This document shows, in pieces, positions 41,246 through 50,243 of a stretch of DNA of 64,000 bases (positions are counted from its first letter, which is position 1; each line of letters starts with the position of its first letter). Location of the stretch: positions 1 to 64,000 of the forward strand of contig NZ_JAFCJZ010000009.1 in the NCBI RefSeq assembly GCF_018130765.1, read 5' to 3'. The stretch comes from Bradyrhizobium iriomotense (GTDB lineage Bacteria; Pseudomonadota; Alphaproteobacteria; Rhizobiales; Xanthobacteraceae). A program made the translations under genes and the position numbers. The notes under the pieces are model-generated. The model did not search any database. It had not been told where the DNA came from and saw only the letters and a list, made by a program, of their open reading frames with translations.

Positions 41246-42469
41246 ATGAGCGCCGTTCCCTTGCGTAATAACAGGCTTGCTGCGTCCGACATTCGCAGCG
41301 TCACAGTCCTCGGTGCCACCGGCTCGATCGGCGACAGCACGATGGATCTGCTGCGCGCCTCTCCCGAGCGCTACCGCGTCGAGGCGCTGACGGCGAACGG
41401 CAATGTCGAAGCGCTGGCCAAGCTCGCGAAGGAATTCAACGCGCGGTTCGTGGCGATCGCGGACAGCTCAAAGCTCGGCGAGCTCAAGGCTCTCCTTGCG
41501 GGAACGAGCACCGAATGCGGCGCCGGTGAAAGCGCGGTGATCGAGGCGGGCGCGCGCCCAGCTGATTGGGTGATGGCGGCCGTCAGCGGCGCCGCCGGGC
41601 TGAAGCCGGCTCTCGCGGCGGTCGATCGCGGCGCGCATGTCGCGCTCGCCAACAAGGAATGCCTTGTCTGCGCCGGCGATTTCTTCATGCAGCGCGCGGC
41701 GAAAGCGGGCGCCTGCATTTTGCCTGCGGATTCCGAGCACAATGCGCTGTTCCAGGCGCTCGCCTCGGGCAATCGCGACGAGCTCGTTCGCGTCATCATC
41801 ACCGCCTCGGGCGGCCCGTTCCGGACCTGGAAGCCGGCCGACATCGAGCAGGCGACGCTCGAGCAGGCGCTGAAACACCCGAACTGGAGCATGGGCCAGA
41901 AGATCACGATCGACTCCGCCTCGATGATGAACAAGGGCCTCGAGGTGATCGAGGCCTCCTATCTGTTCGCGCTCTCGCCAGACGAGATCGACGTGCTCGT
42001 GCATCCGCAGTCGATCATCCACGGCATGGTCGAGTTCTCCGACCGCTCGGTGATGGCCCAGCTCGGCGCTCCCGACATGCGCACGCCGATCGCCCACTGC
42101 CTCGGCTGGCCCGACCGCATCAAGGGCCCGGCGGCCAAGCTCGACCTAGCCAAGATCGGCCAGCTCACCTTCGAGGCGCCGGACTTCGAGCGGTTCCCCG
42201 GACTGCGGCTGGCCTACGATTCGCTCCGGACCGGGAAGGGGGCCACCACGGTCTATAATGCCGCCAACGAGGTCGCCGTCGCCGCCTTCATCGCCGGCAA
42301 GATCCGCTTCGGCGCGATTGCGCGGCTGGTCGAGGCGACCCTCGACGACTGGATCCGCGGCGGGAATCAGGCCCCGATGACATCGGCGGATGATGCAATA
42401 TCTGTTGACCATGTTGCTCGAAATAGAGCCGCCGCCCTATTGCCTCAAATTGCCTTAAAGGCATCCTAG
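41246..42469 (+). CDS. dxr: 1-deoxy-D-xylulose 5-phosphate reductoisomerase
   Basis: Second step of the MEP isoprenoid pathway, NADPH-dependent, 407 residues. NADPH site VTVLGATGSIGDSTMDLL; active-site segments ALANKECLVCAGDFF, LPADSEHNALFQAL (metal-binding Asp and Glu), SASMMNKGLEVIEA and HPQSIIHGMVEF. The ATG at 41246 has GTGAGG upstream; the open frame reaches back into cdsA. Together with uppS this shows isoprenoid supply genes grouped with envelope genes. Confidence 0.97.
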   Translation: MSAVPLRNNRLAASDIRSVTVLGATGSIGDSTMDLLRASPERYRVEALTANGNVEALAKLAKEFNARFVAIADSSKLGELKALLAGTSTECGAGESAVIEAGARPADWVMAAVSGAAGLKPALAAVDRGAHVALANKECLVCAGDFFMQRAAKAGACILPADSEHNALFQALASGNRDELVRVIITASGGPFRTWKPADIEQATLEQALKHPNWSMGQKITIDSASMMNKGLEVIEASYLFALSPDEIDVLVHPQSIIHGMVEFSDRSVMAQLGAPDMRTPIAHCLGWPDRIKGPAAKLDLAKIGQLTFEAPDFERFPGLRLAYDSLRTGKGATTVYNAANEVAVAAFIAGKIRFGAIARLVEATLDDWIRGGNQAPMTSADDAISVDHVARNRAAALLPQIALKAS

Positions 42470-42513
42470 TTGGTTCGGGGCCAGGGCCTTGCGGCGCTGG
42501 ATGAGGGAAATCG

Positions 42514-43665
42514 ATGATCGACTTTTTTGTCCATAGTTTCAATACGTTGAGCCATGGGCTCCTCGGCTACGCGGTTCCCTTCCTGTTTGTCCTGACCATC
42601 GTCGTGTTCTTCCACGAACTCGGCCATTTCCTGGTCGCGCGCTGGGCGGGCGTTCGGGTGTTGACCTTTTCGCTCGGTTTCGGACCCGAGCTGATCGGTT
42701 TCAACGACCGCCACGGCACCCGCTGGAAGATCTCGGCGATCCCGCTTGGCGGCTACGTCAAGTTCTTCGGCGACGAGAGCGAGGCCTCGACCCCGTCGGC
42801 CGATACACTTGCGGCGATGACGCCCGAGGAGCGCGCCGGCAGCTTCCACCATAAGAAGGTCGGCCCGCGCGCGGCCATCGTCGCGGCCGGTCCGATCGCC
42901 AATTTCATCCTGGGCGCGCTGATCTTCGCCGGCATGGCCCTGTACTACGGCAAGCCAAGCACGATCGCGCGCGTCGACGGCGTCGTCGCCGATGGCGCGG
43001 CGGCCGCGGCCGGTTTCAAGATCGGGGACGTCGTCGTTCAGATCGACGGCAAGCCGATCGAGAGCTTTGCCGACATGCAGCGAATCGTTGCGATGAACGC
43101 TGGTTCGACGCTTGCGTTCCAGGTGAAACGCGACGGCGCCATCGTGTCGCTTTCGGCGACCCCGGCGCTGCTCGAGCGCAAGGATCCGTTCGGGAACAGC
43201 CACCGTGTCGGCGTGCTCGGCGTCGAGCACAAGTCGCAGGCCGGCGAGGCATCGACCGCACCCGTCGGTATTGGCGAAGCGCTCAAGATCGGGGTGGAGC
43301 AGGTCTGGTTCATCATCACCAGCACCTTCAAGTTCCTGGGCTCGCTGTTTGTCGGACACGGCAATCCGAACGAGGTCAGCGGGGTCCTGGGAATCGCGAA
43401 GATGTCGGGGCAGGCGGCCAGCGCCGGGTTCCAGTTCGTGATCAATCTGTGCGCGGTGCTGTCCGTGTCGATTGGTCTTTTGAACCTGTTCCCGATTCCG
43501 CTGCTCGATGGCGGTCACCTTCTGTTCTACACGGCGGAGGTCGTCCGCGGACGGCCCCTGTCCGAGCGGACTCAGGAGATGGGGTTCCGAATCGGGCTGG
43601 GCTTGGTGCTGATGTTGATGGTGTTTGCGACCTACAACGACATCCTGCGGATGGCAGCTTCCTGA
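42514..43665 (+). CDS. rseP: RseP-type site-2 intramembrane protease
   Basis: Inner-membrane zinc metalloprotease of 383 residues. The HExxH motif is in the first span (FFHELGHFLVARWAG, His34-Glu35-His38) and the third zinc ligand in the late span NLFPIPLLDGGHL (Asp332). One PDZ domain (about 125-200, KIGDVVVQIDGKPIESFADM) sits in between; E. coli RseP has two. It probably cleaves anti-sigma factors or signal-peptide remnants. It precedes bamA as in most proteobacteria. Confidence 0.95.
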   Translation: MIDFFVHSFNTLSHGLLGYAVPFLFVLTIVVFFHELGHFLVARWAGVRVLTFSLGFGPELIGFNDRHGTRWKISAIPLGGYVKFFGDESEASTPSADTLAAMTPEERAGSFHHKKVGPRAAIVAAGPIANFILGALIFAGMALYYGKPSTIARVDGVVADGAAAAAGFKIGDVVVQIDGKPIESFADMQRIVAMNAGSTLAFQVKRDGAIVSLSATPALLERKDPFGNSHRVGVLGVEHKSQAGEASTAPVGIGEALKIGVEQVWFIITSTFKFLGSLFVGHGNPNEVSGVLGIAKMSGQAASAGFQFVINLCAVLSVSIGLLNLFPIPLLDGGHLLFYTAEVVRGRPLSERTQEMGFRIGLGLVLMLMVFATYNDILRMAAS

Positions 43666-43839
43666 TAGGGGCTTTTTTGTGGCGTTGCTGTTGAGCAACG
43701 TCCTGGAATGAAATTGAAATTACGGCGCTTTCGGCCGTTTGCGGCGTCGGCGAAATTGGCTACAAGCGGCCTGAACTTGGGGAATCTCCAGACCGGCGTT
43801 GGGGTGGGTCTGGCACGGAATGATAAGGGCGCGTTGCGC

Positions 43840-46395
43840 ATGAAGTTTGGACTGCGACTCCGGGGGGGCTTGCTCGCAACCCTGATCATGTTCGGCGCGC
43901 CGGTGGTTGCCCCGGTCGGGGCTGTTTTTGTGTCTTCGTCTGCGCTTGCTCAGACCGTCCAGTCGATTTCCGTCGAGGGAAATCGGCGCGTCGAGGTGGA
44001 GACGATCCGCTCCTATTTCAAGCCGGGTCCGGGCGGCCGCCTGGATCAGGGCGCCATCGATGACGGCCTCAAGGCGCTGATCGAGACCGGCCTGTTCCAG
44101 GACGTCAGGATCAATCGCGGCCCCGGCGGCCAGATCGTCGTCTCCGTGGTGGAAAACCCGGTGATCGGGCGCATTGCCTTCGAGGGTAACAAGAAGATCA
44201 AGGACGAGCAGCTCACTGCCGAGGTCCAATCCAAGGCGCGCGGAACCTTCTCCCGCGCCATGGTGCAGTCCGACACGCTGCGAATCGCTGAAATCTATCG
44301 CCGCTCCGGCCGCTACGACGTGCGCGTCACGCCCGAAGTCATCGAGCAGCCGAACAACCGCGTCGATCTGATCTTCACGATCGTGGAAGGCTCCAAGACC
44401 GGCGTGAAGTCGATCGAGTTCGTCGGCAACGTCGCGTTCTCGTCCTACCGCCTGCGGGACGTCATCAAGACGCGCGAATCGAACCTTCTCAGCTTCCTTG
44501 CCAGCGGCGACATCTACGACCCTGATCGTGTCGAGGCCGACCGCGACCTGCTCCGCCGCTTCTACCTCAAGAACGGTTTTGCCGACGTCCAGGTCGTGGC
44601 CGCGCTCACCGAATACGATCCGGAGAAGAAGGGCTTCAACGTCACCTTCAAGATCGAGGAAGGCTCGCAGTATCGCGTCGGCGCGGTCGACTTCCGCTCC
44701 AGCATTCCGAACTTCGATCCGTCTTCGATGCGGGCCTATTCGCGCGTCGGTGTCGGCTCGCTCTACAACGTCGAATCGGTCGAGAAGTCGGTCGAGGAGA
44801 TGCAGATCGAAGCCTCGCGCCGCGGCTATGCCTTCGCCGTGGTCCGTCCCGGCGGCGACCGCAATTTCGAGGCGCACACGGTGTCCGTCGTGTTCAACAT
44901 CGACGAGGGCCCGCGCACCTATATCGAGCGCATCAACCTGCGCGGCAACACCCGCACGCGTGACTACGTCATCCGCCGCGAGTTCGATATCTCCGAGGGC
45001 GATGCCTACAACCGCGCGCTGGTCGACCGTGCCGAGCGACGCCTAAAGAACCTCGACTACTTCAAGAGCGTCAAGATCACGACGGAGCCCGGCTCGTCGA
45101 GCGACCGCGTCATCCTGATCGTCGACATGGAAGAGAAATCGACCGGCGACTTCTCGATCTCGGGCGGTTACTCCACGACCGACGGCGCGCTGGCCGAAGT
45201 TTCGGTCTCCGAGCGCAACCTGCTCGGCCGCGGCCTGTTCGCCAAGGCGTCGGTGACCTACGGCCAGTACGCGCGCGGCTATTCGCTGTCGTTCGTCGAG
45301 CCGTATCTGCTCGACTATCGCGTCGCGCTCGGCCTCGACCTCTATCAGCGCCAGCAGCTGTCCAACAGCTACATCTCCTACGGCACCAAGACGCTCGGCT
45401 TCTCGCCGCGTCTCGGCTTCTCCCTGCGTGAAGATCTGGCGCTCCAGCTGCGCTACTCGATCTACCAGCAGGAAATCTCGCTGCCGGGCTACCTTGCGAA
45501 CTGTAATAACATCCAGTTCCTGCCGGATGGGACGCCGAATCCGGCCTTCAACCCGAGCCCGGCCTTCTCCAACGCGACTGGTATCCCCCTTGCCGCTTCG
45601 ACCAACGGCCTCGGCTGCTACAGCGACGGCGAAGCCTCGCTGCCGGTGCGCAAGGAGCTTGCCAGCGGCAAGACCCTGACCTCGGCGCTCGGCTACACGC
45701 TGACCTACAACACGCTGGACAACAACAAGAACCCCAGCGACGGTCTGCTCGTCGACTTCCGCCAGGACTTCGCCGGCGTCGGCGGCGACGTCTCCTACCT
45801 GAAGTCGGTGATCGATGCGAAGTACTACACGCCGCTGGTGTCCGACATCGTCGGCCTCGTGCACGTGCAGAGCGGCATCCTGAACAAGATCGGCAGCAAC
45901 GATCTGCGCATGCTCGATCACTTCCAGATGGGCCCGAACCTCGTCCGCGGCTTCGCCCCGAACGGCATCGGTCCGCGCGACATCAATCCGTTCGACACGC
46001 AGGACGCGCTCGGCGGCACCAAGTACTGGGGTGCTTCTCTCGAATTGCAGATGCCGTTCTGGTTCCTGCCGAAGGAAGTGGGTCTGAAGGGCGCGGTCTA
46101 TGCCGACGCCGGCGGTCTGTATGACTACAAGGGCCCGACGACGTGGAGCGTGACCGGCGAAACGACCACGCCAGCCAACTCGAACTGCATCCCCTCGACC
46201 ACCAATCCGGTGACCGCGGGAACCTGTACCGGCCTGATCTATGACGACAGCAAGGTGATCCGCTCGTCGGTCGGTGTCGGCCTGATCTGGCAGTCGCCGT
46301 TCGGTCCGCTGCGCTTCGACTACGCCGTGCCGCTCAGCAAGGGCAAGTACGACCGTACGCAGGAGTTCCGGTTCGGCGGCGGCACCACCTTCTAA
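43840..46395 (+). CDS. bamA: Outer-membrane protein assembly factor BamA
   Basis: Core of the BAM complex that inserts beta-barrel proteins; 851 residues. After a signal peptide (LLATLIMFGAPVVAPVGAVF ... SSALAQ) come five POTRA domains (VQSISVEGNRRVEVETIRSY, GRIAFEGNKKIKDEQL, GVKSIEFVGNVAFSSYRL, YRVGAVDFRSS, TYIERINLRGNTRTRDYVIR) and the Omp85 barrel with LVRGFAPNGIGPRD (the lid-lock RGF motif) and the terminal FRFGGGTTF. I chose the ATG at 43840, with AAGGGC upstream and a proper signal; the frame extends to 43708. A small hairpin (GTTGCT-GTTG-AGCAAC) lies at 43684-43699 in the gap after rseP. Confidence 0.96.
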   Translation: MKFGLRLRGGLLATLIMFGAPVVAPVGAVFVSSSALAQTVQSISVEGNRRVEVETIRSYFKPGPGGRLDQGAIDDGLKALIETGLFQDVRINRGPGGQIVVSVVENPVIGRIAFEGNKKIKDEQLTAEVQSKARGTFSRAMVQSDTLRIAEIYRRSGRYDVRVTPEVIEQPNNRVDLIFTIVEGSKTGVKSIEFVGNVAFSSYRLRDVIKTRESNLLSFLASGDIYDPDRVEADRDLLRRFYLKNGFADVQVVAALTEYDPEKKGFNVTFKIEEGSQYRVGAVDFRSSIPNFDPSSMRAYSRVGVGSLYNVESVEKSVEEMQIEASRRGYAFAVVRPGGDRNFEAHTVSVVFNIDEGPRTYIERINLRGNTRTRDYVIRREFDISEGDAYNRALVDRAERRLKNLDYFKSVKITTEPGSSSDRVILIVDMEEKSTGDFSISGGYSTTDGALAEVSVSERNLLGRGLFAKASVTYGQYARGYSLSFVEPYLLDYRVALGLDLYQRQQLSNSYISYGTKTLGFSPRLGFSLREDLALQLRYSIYQQEISLPGYLANCNNIQFLPDGTPNPAFNPSPAFSNATGIPLAASTNGLGCYSDGEASLPVRKELASGKTLTSALGYTLTYNTLDNNKNPSDGLLVDFRQDFAGVGGDVSYLKSVIDAKYYTPLVSDIVGLVHVQSGILNKIGSNDLRMLDHFQMGPNLVRGFAPNGIGPRDINPFDTQDALGGTKYWGASLELQMPFWFLPKEVGLKGAVYADAGGLYDYKGPTTWSVTGETTTPANSNCIPSTTNPVTAGTCTGLIYDDSKVIRSSVGVGLIWQSPFGPLRFDYAVPLSKGKYDRTQEFRFGGGTTF

Positions 46396-46417
46396 TTCGA
46401 ACAGCACATCATGATCT

Positions 46418-46442
46418 GGTCCCTCAGTTTTCCTGGGGGACC
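46418..46442 (+). other. Hairpin in bamA-lpxD spacer
   Basis: GGTCCCTCAG and CTGGGGGACC form a 10-bp stem with one mismatch and a five-base loop, 22 bases after bamA. No T-run follows, so it is more likely an mRNA stability element than a terminator. Confidence 0.45.
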
Positions 46443-46531
46443 GATCTCTAAAAAGATCGTGCTCAATCCATGAGATAAGGCATGATGCGGCCCGACCGCT
46501 TCATGCCGAAGCCGGACCGCGACGGGGTGGA

Positions 46532-47599
46532 ATGGCGCAGCCGACCTTCTTCACAAAGCCGCCTGCCACAGCGCTGGCCGACATTGCCACGCTGACCAAG
46601 GCGCAGCTGGTCGACCCTGAGAGGGGCGGCCACGTCATTACGGGCCTGGCTTCGCTCGACGAAGCCGGCCCGATGCATCTGGCATTCTTTGACAACCTCA
46701 AATATGTCGATCAGCTCAGGGCAACCAAAGCGGGGGCCTGCCTGGTCAGTCCGCGCTTCGAGGCCGAGGTGCCCGCGCATGTGGCCGTGCTGCGGGCGAA
46801 GCAGCCGTTCCGCGCCTTCGTCGGGATCGCCCGGGAATGGCATGCGGACGCGCTGAGGCCGCAATCCTGGACCGGCAATGACGGCATCGCCCCGTCGGCC
46901 ATCATCGATCCCACGGCCCGGCTCGAGGACGGCGTGATCGTCGAGCCGCTGGCGGTGATCGGCGCGGATGTCGAGATCGGCAGCGGCACGGTGGTCGGCG
47001 TCGGCGCGGTGATCGGCCCCGGCGTCAAGATCGGCCGGGACTGCAATGTCGGTGCCCGCACCGCGGTCCAGTGCGCGCTGATCGGCAACAACGTCCTGAT
47101 CCATCCGGGCTGTTCGATCGGCCAGGACGGCTATGGCTTCATCTTCTTCGGCCCCGAGGGGCATCTGAAGGTGCCGCAGACCGGGCGCGTGCTGATCCAG
47201 AACGACGTCGAGGTTGGCGCCAACACCACGATCGACCGCGGCTCCTTGCGGGACACCGTGATCGGCGAGGGGACCAAAATCGACAATCAGGTCCAGATCG
47301 GCCACAATGTCACGATCGGTCGGCATTGCCTGCTGGCGGCCCAGATCGGCCTCGCGGGCAGCCTGACCATTGGCGACAACGTGGCGCTCGGAGCGAAGGT
47401 GGGCATCAACAATCACCTCAAGATCGGCGATGGAGCCCAGGTGACCGCGATGAGCGCGGTCAAGGATGACATTCCGCCGGGCGGCCGCTGGGGCGGGCAT
47501 TTCGCCAAGCCGACCAAACAATGGTTCAAGGAGATCATCGCGGTGGAGCGCCTGGTACGCGACAGCAAGGCCGATCCGAAGAACGAGGGACGGGAATGA
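46532..47599 (+). CDS. lpxD: UDP-3-O-(3-hydroxyacyl)glucosamine N-acyltransferase
   Basis: Third step of lipid A synthesis, adding the N-linked 3-hydroxyacyl chain; 355 residues, trimeric. An N-terminal uridine-binding domain (about 1-105, MHLAFFDNLKYVDQL) is followed by a left-handed beta-helix of hexapeptide repeats (IDPTARLEDGVIVEPLAVIG onward), with the catalytic histidine region in NQVQIGHNVTIGRHCLL, and a C-terminal helix. GGGGTGGA precedes the ATG. Its TGA overlaps the fabZ ATG (ATGA). Confidence 0.96.
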   Translation: MAQPTFFTKPPATALADIATLTKAQLVDPERGGHVITGLASLDEAGPMHLAFFDNLKYVDQLRATKAGACLVSPRFEAEVPAHVAVLRAKQPFRAFVGIAREWHADALRPQSWTGNDGIAPSAIIDPTARLEDGVIVEPLAVIGADVEIGSGTVVGVGAVIGPGVKIGRDCNVGARTAVQCALIGNNVLIHPGCSIGQDGYGFIFFGPEGHLKVPQTGRVLIQNDVEVGANTTIDRGSLRDTVIGEGTKIDNQVQIGHNVTIGRHCLLAAQIGLAGSLTIGDNVALGAKVGINNHLKIGDGAQVTAMSAVKDDIPPGGRWGGHFAKPTKQWFKEIIAVERLVRDSKADPKNEGRE

Positions 47600-48057
47600 C
47601 GGCGGAATCACCTGTTAAGTTCGAGCTGGTGGATATCAACGCGATCCTCCAGACGCTGCCGCACCGCTTTCCGATGCTGCTGATCGATCGCGTGATCAAC
47701 ATCCGCGCCGATTACAGTGGCATCGGCATCAAGAACGTCACCTTCAACGAGCCGGCTTTCCAGGGGCATTTCCCCGAGCGTCCGGTCTATCCCGGCGTCA
47801 TGATGATCGAGGCGATGGCGCAGACGGCGGGCGTGATCGGCATCAAGTCGGTCGAGGGCACCGAGAAGCCGCGCGCGGTCTATTTCCTCACCATCGACAA
47901 GTGCAAGTTCCGCAAGCCCGTGCAGCCCGGCGATACCATCGAGTATCACATGCGCTCGCTCGGTCGCCGCAAGACCATGTGGTGGTTTCACGGCGACGCC
48001 AAGGTTAACGGCCAGGTGGTCGCGGAGGCCGACGTCGGCGCCATGCTGACGGATTGA
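47596..48057 (+). CDS. fabZ: 3-hydroxyacyl-ACP dehydratase
   Basis: Hot-dog-fold dehydratase of fatty acid elongation, 153 residues. It has LPHRFPMLLIDRVI, the catalytic histidine in FQGHFPERPVYPGVMMIEAM, and the catalytic glutamate in the same segment (IEAMAQTAG). It starts inside the lpxD stop, so translation is coupled, which balances 3-hydroxyacyl-ACP use between lipid A and fatty acids. The usual next gene, lpxA, is displaced by about 500 bases. Confidence 0.96.
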   Translation: MTAESPVKFELVDINAILQTLPHRFPMLLIDRVINIRADYSGIGIKNVTFNEPAFQGHFPERPVYPGVMMIEAMAQTAGVIGIKSVEGTEKPRAVYFLTIDKCKFRKPVQPGDTIEYHMRSLGRRKTMWWFHGDAKVNGQVVAEADVGAMLTD

Positions 48058-48074
48058 GGGGCTGCGACGGCTGC

Positions 48075-48398
48075 TCATGCGCTGCAGTCGTAGCGACTGC
48101 CGGCCGTCTCGCGCCTGATATTCTGGTTGAAGAACTGGCCCATGGACGGTGCACCCAGAAGGCGTTCGACCGTCTCGTCGGCTACGCCGCAATAGCGGTC
48201 ATAGGCGCCGTTGATTGCGACGACGAGGTCCCGGTGCGCGCGATCGTAGCAGACGCGCTGAAGGACCGTGCTGCGGGTGATGTCGCGGCACTCGAACGTT
48301 CCGAGATCGACAAAGCGACGCCCGCCGGTCTCGACCGTCTCCGAGACGATCGGGGAGGCCGCGAGCTGTGCGAGCAGAAGTGCCAGAGCCCTGACCAC
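48075..48398 (-). CDS. KTSC-domain small exported protein, antisense within lpx block
   Basis: A 107-residue protein whose C-terminal half matches the KTSC domain (LQRVCYDRAHRDLVVAINGA, then LLGAPSMGQFFNQNIR). The N-terminus from a GTG at 48398 gives a hydrophobic signal-like stretch (VVRALALLLAQLAASPIV); a longer frame reaches a GTG at 48485. Start choice is uncertain. It is transcribed against the lpx genes and splits fabZ from lpxA. KTSC domains are small beta-barrel-like modules of uncertain function. Confidence 0.7.
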   Translation of the reverse strand: MVRALALLLAQLAASPIVSETVETGGRRFVDLGTFECRDITRSTVLQRVCYDRAHRDLVVAINGAYDRYCGVADETVERLLGAPSMGQFFNQNIRRETAGSRYDCSA

Positions 48399-48553
48399 GA
48401 TGACTTCAAGCTCCACTTGAACATGTTGACGAGTTAGGAGGGCCGGCTCATCCAGCGCCTGAAACAGGCCGATATGATACGTCACTGGACAGATCGGGCA
48501 TAGTCGCGCTAACCAGCGGAAAACTGAGCGACTTCAACACCTAACCAGACCTT

Positions 48554-48587
48554 CTTGATGAGTCAGATTGCTTGATGAGTAAGATTG
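48554..48587 (+). repeat. 17-bp tandem duplication at lpxA start, with five-codon leader frame
   Basis: CTTGATGAGTCAGATTG is followed at once by CTTGATGAGTAAGATTG, one mismatch. The second copy holds the lpxA start codon (48575). The first creates a five-codon frame MSQIA whose TGA overlaps the lpxA ATG (TGATG), so it could reinitiate into lpxA. Confidence 0.65.
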
Positions 48588-49366
48588 ATCCCACCGCACG
48601 GGTCGCGGACGGCGCCGTGATCGGCGAGGGCACCGAGATCGGCCCCTTCTGCATCATCGGCCCGAACGCTGTGATCGGCAAAAACTGCAAGCTGATCGGA
48701 CAGGTCACGGTCATCGGCCACACCTCGGTCGGCGATGGTTGCGTGATCTCGCCGTTCGCGGTGCTGGGCGGCGCGCCCCAGGATCTCAGCTACAAGGGCG
48801 AGCCGACCACGCTCGAAATCGGTTCCGGCTGTACCATCCGCGAAGGCGCGACGATGAATGTCGGCACCATCAAGGGCGGCGGGCGGACGCGCGTCGGCAA
48901 CGACGGTTATTTCATGAACAACAGCCATGTCGGCCATGACTGCATGGTCGGCAACAACGTGATCTTCGCGACCTCGGCAACGCTCGGCGGCCACTGCGAG
49001 ATCGGCGACGCCGTCTATATCGGCGGCCTGTCCGCCGTGCATCAGTTCACCCGTATCGGCCCCTATGTCATGGTCGGCGGTGTCTGCGGCGTCCGCGACG
49101 ACGTCATCCCGTACGGGCTCGTCAATGGCCAATATGCGGTGCTGGAGAGCCTCAACCTGATCGGCATGAAGCGTCGCAAGTTCACCAAGCAACGGCTCGC
49201 GACCGTGCGCGGCTTCTATCAGAAGCTTTTCCACGGGCCCGGCACGTTCGCCGAGCGGCTCGAGGCGGCGCGGCCGCTCGCGGGGGAAGACCCGGCCATC
49301 GCCGAAATCCTCGACTTCATCGGCAAGGGCAAGCGCCCGCTCTGTCTTCCCGCCATCGAAAAGTGA
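48575..49366 (+). CDS. lpxA: UDP-N-acetylglucosamine acyltransferase
   Basis: First enzyme of lipid A synthesis, 263 residues. Hexapeptide-repeat beta-helix (IDPTARVADGAVIGEGTEIG) with the catalytic histidine in HVGHDCMVGNN (His121), the substrate loop GGAPQDLSYKGEPT and a C-terminal helical domain (RRKFTKQRLATVRGFYQKLF). The ATG at 48575 lies in the second copy of a 17-bp duplication. No strong ribosome-binding site is visible, which fits reinitiation or coupling from the upstream mini-frame. lpxI follows 7 bases later. Confidence 0.95.
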   Translation: MSKIDPTARVADGAVIGEGTEIGPFCIIGPNAVIGKNCKLIGQVTVIGHTSVGDGCVISPFAVLGGAPQDLSYKGEPTTLEIGSGCTIREGATMNVGTIKGGGRTRVGNDGYFMNNSHVGHDCMVGNNVIFATSATLGGHCEIGDAVYIGGLSAVHQFTRIGPYVMVGGVCGVRDDVIPYGLVNGQYAVLESLNLIGMKRRKFTKQRLATVRGFYQKLFHGPGTFAERLEAARPLAGEDPAIAEILDFIGKGKRPLCLPAIEK

Positions 49367-49373
49367 ACCTGCG

Positions 49374-50243
49374 ATGGCCGCGGACATGACATCGGCGGCT
49401 CCAGAGATTTCATCGCCGGTCGGCGTGGTCGCCGGCGGCGGTGCGATGCCGTTCGCGGTGGCGGAGTCGCTCGCGGCGCGCGGCATCACGCCGGTGCTGT
49501 TTCCCCTGCGGGGGGCCTGCGATCCGGCGCGGGTGGAAAAATTCCGCCACCGCTGGATCTCGGTCGGCCAGCTCGGCCGCGCCATGCGGCTGTTCCGCGA
49601 GGAGCGCTGCCGCGACCTGATCTTCATCGGCACCCTGGTGCGGCCTTCGCTCTCCGAGATCCGGTTCGATTTCACGACGTTGCGGCTACTCGGCAATGTC
49701 ATCCGTGCCTTCCGCGGCGGCGACGATCATCTCTTGTCCGGCGTCGGGCGCATTCTCGAGCAAGGCGGCTTTCGCATGGTCGGGATCAAGGACGTCGCGC
49801 CCGATCTCTTGATGCCCGAGGGCTGCATCAGTCGCGCCTGGCCGAACGACAACAGCAAGACCGACATCGAGCGTGGACGCGCGGTGCTGACGGCGCTCGG
49901 CCCGTTCGACATCGGGCAGGCTGCGGTCGTGATCGACGGCCATGTGGTGGCGGTCGAGGACATCGAGGGCACCGACGCGCTGCTCGCGCGCGTCGCGCGT
50001 CTGCGCGAGGAGGGCCGCATCCGCGCCGCCACCGGCCGCGGGGTGCTGGTGAAGGCGCCGAAGAGCGGCCAGGATCTGCGCTTCGACCTGCCGACGATCG
50101 GCCCGCGCACCATCGAAGGTGTCGCCAAGGCCGGCCTTGCCGGCATCGCCGTCATCGCCGGCAACACGATTGCCGCCGAGCCGCAGGCGATGATCGCGCT
50201 TGCGGACGCCAAATATCTCTTCGTCATCGGCCTGCCCAAATGA
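49374..50243 (+). CDS. lpxI: UDP-2,3-diacylglucosamine pyrophosphatase LpxI
   Basis: Hydrolyses UDP-2,3-diacylglucosamine to lipid X and UMP; 289 residues. It belongs to the LpxI family (former DUF1009) that replaces LpxH in alphaproteobacteria. Visible parts: N-terminal VGVVAGGGAMPFAVAESL, a central DHLLSGVGRILEQGGFRMVG, and the C-terminal catalytic domain with TDALLARVARLREEG, GRGVLVKAPKSGQDLRFDLP and IGPRTIEGVAKAGLAGIA. It overlaps lpxB by four bases (ATGA). Confidence 0.95.
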   Translation: MAADMTSAAPEISSPVGVVAGGGAMPFAVAESLAARGITPVLFPLRGACDPARVEKFRHRWISVGQLGRAMRLFREERCRDLIFIGTLVRPSLSEIRFDFTTLRLLGNVIRAFRGGDDHLLSGVGRILEQGGFRMVGIKDVAPDLLMPEGCISRAWPNDNSKTDIERGRAVLTALGPFDIGQAAVVIDGHVVAVEDIEGTDALLARVARLREEGRIRAATGRGVLVKAPKSGQDLRFDLPTIGPRTIEGVAKAGLAGIAVIAGNTIAAEPQAMIALADAKYLFVIGLPK

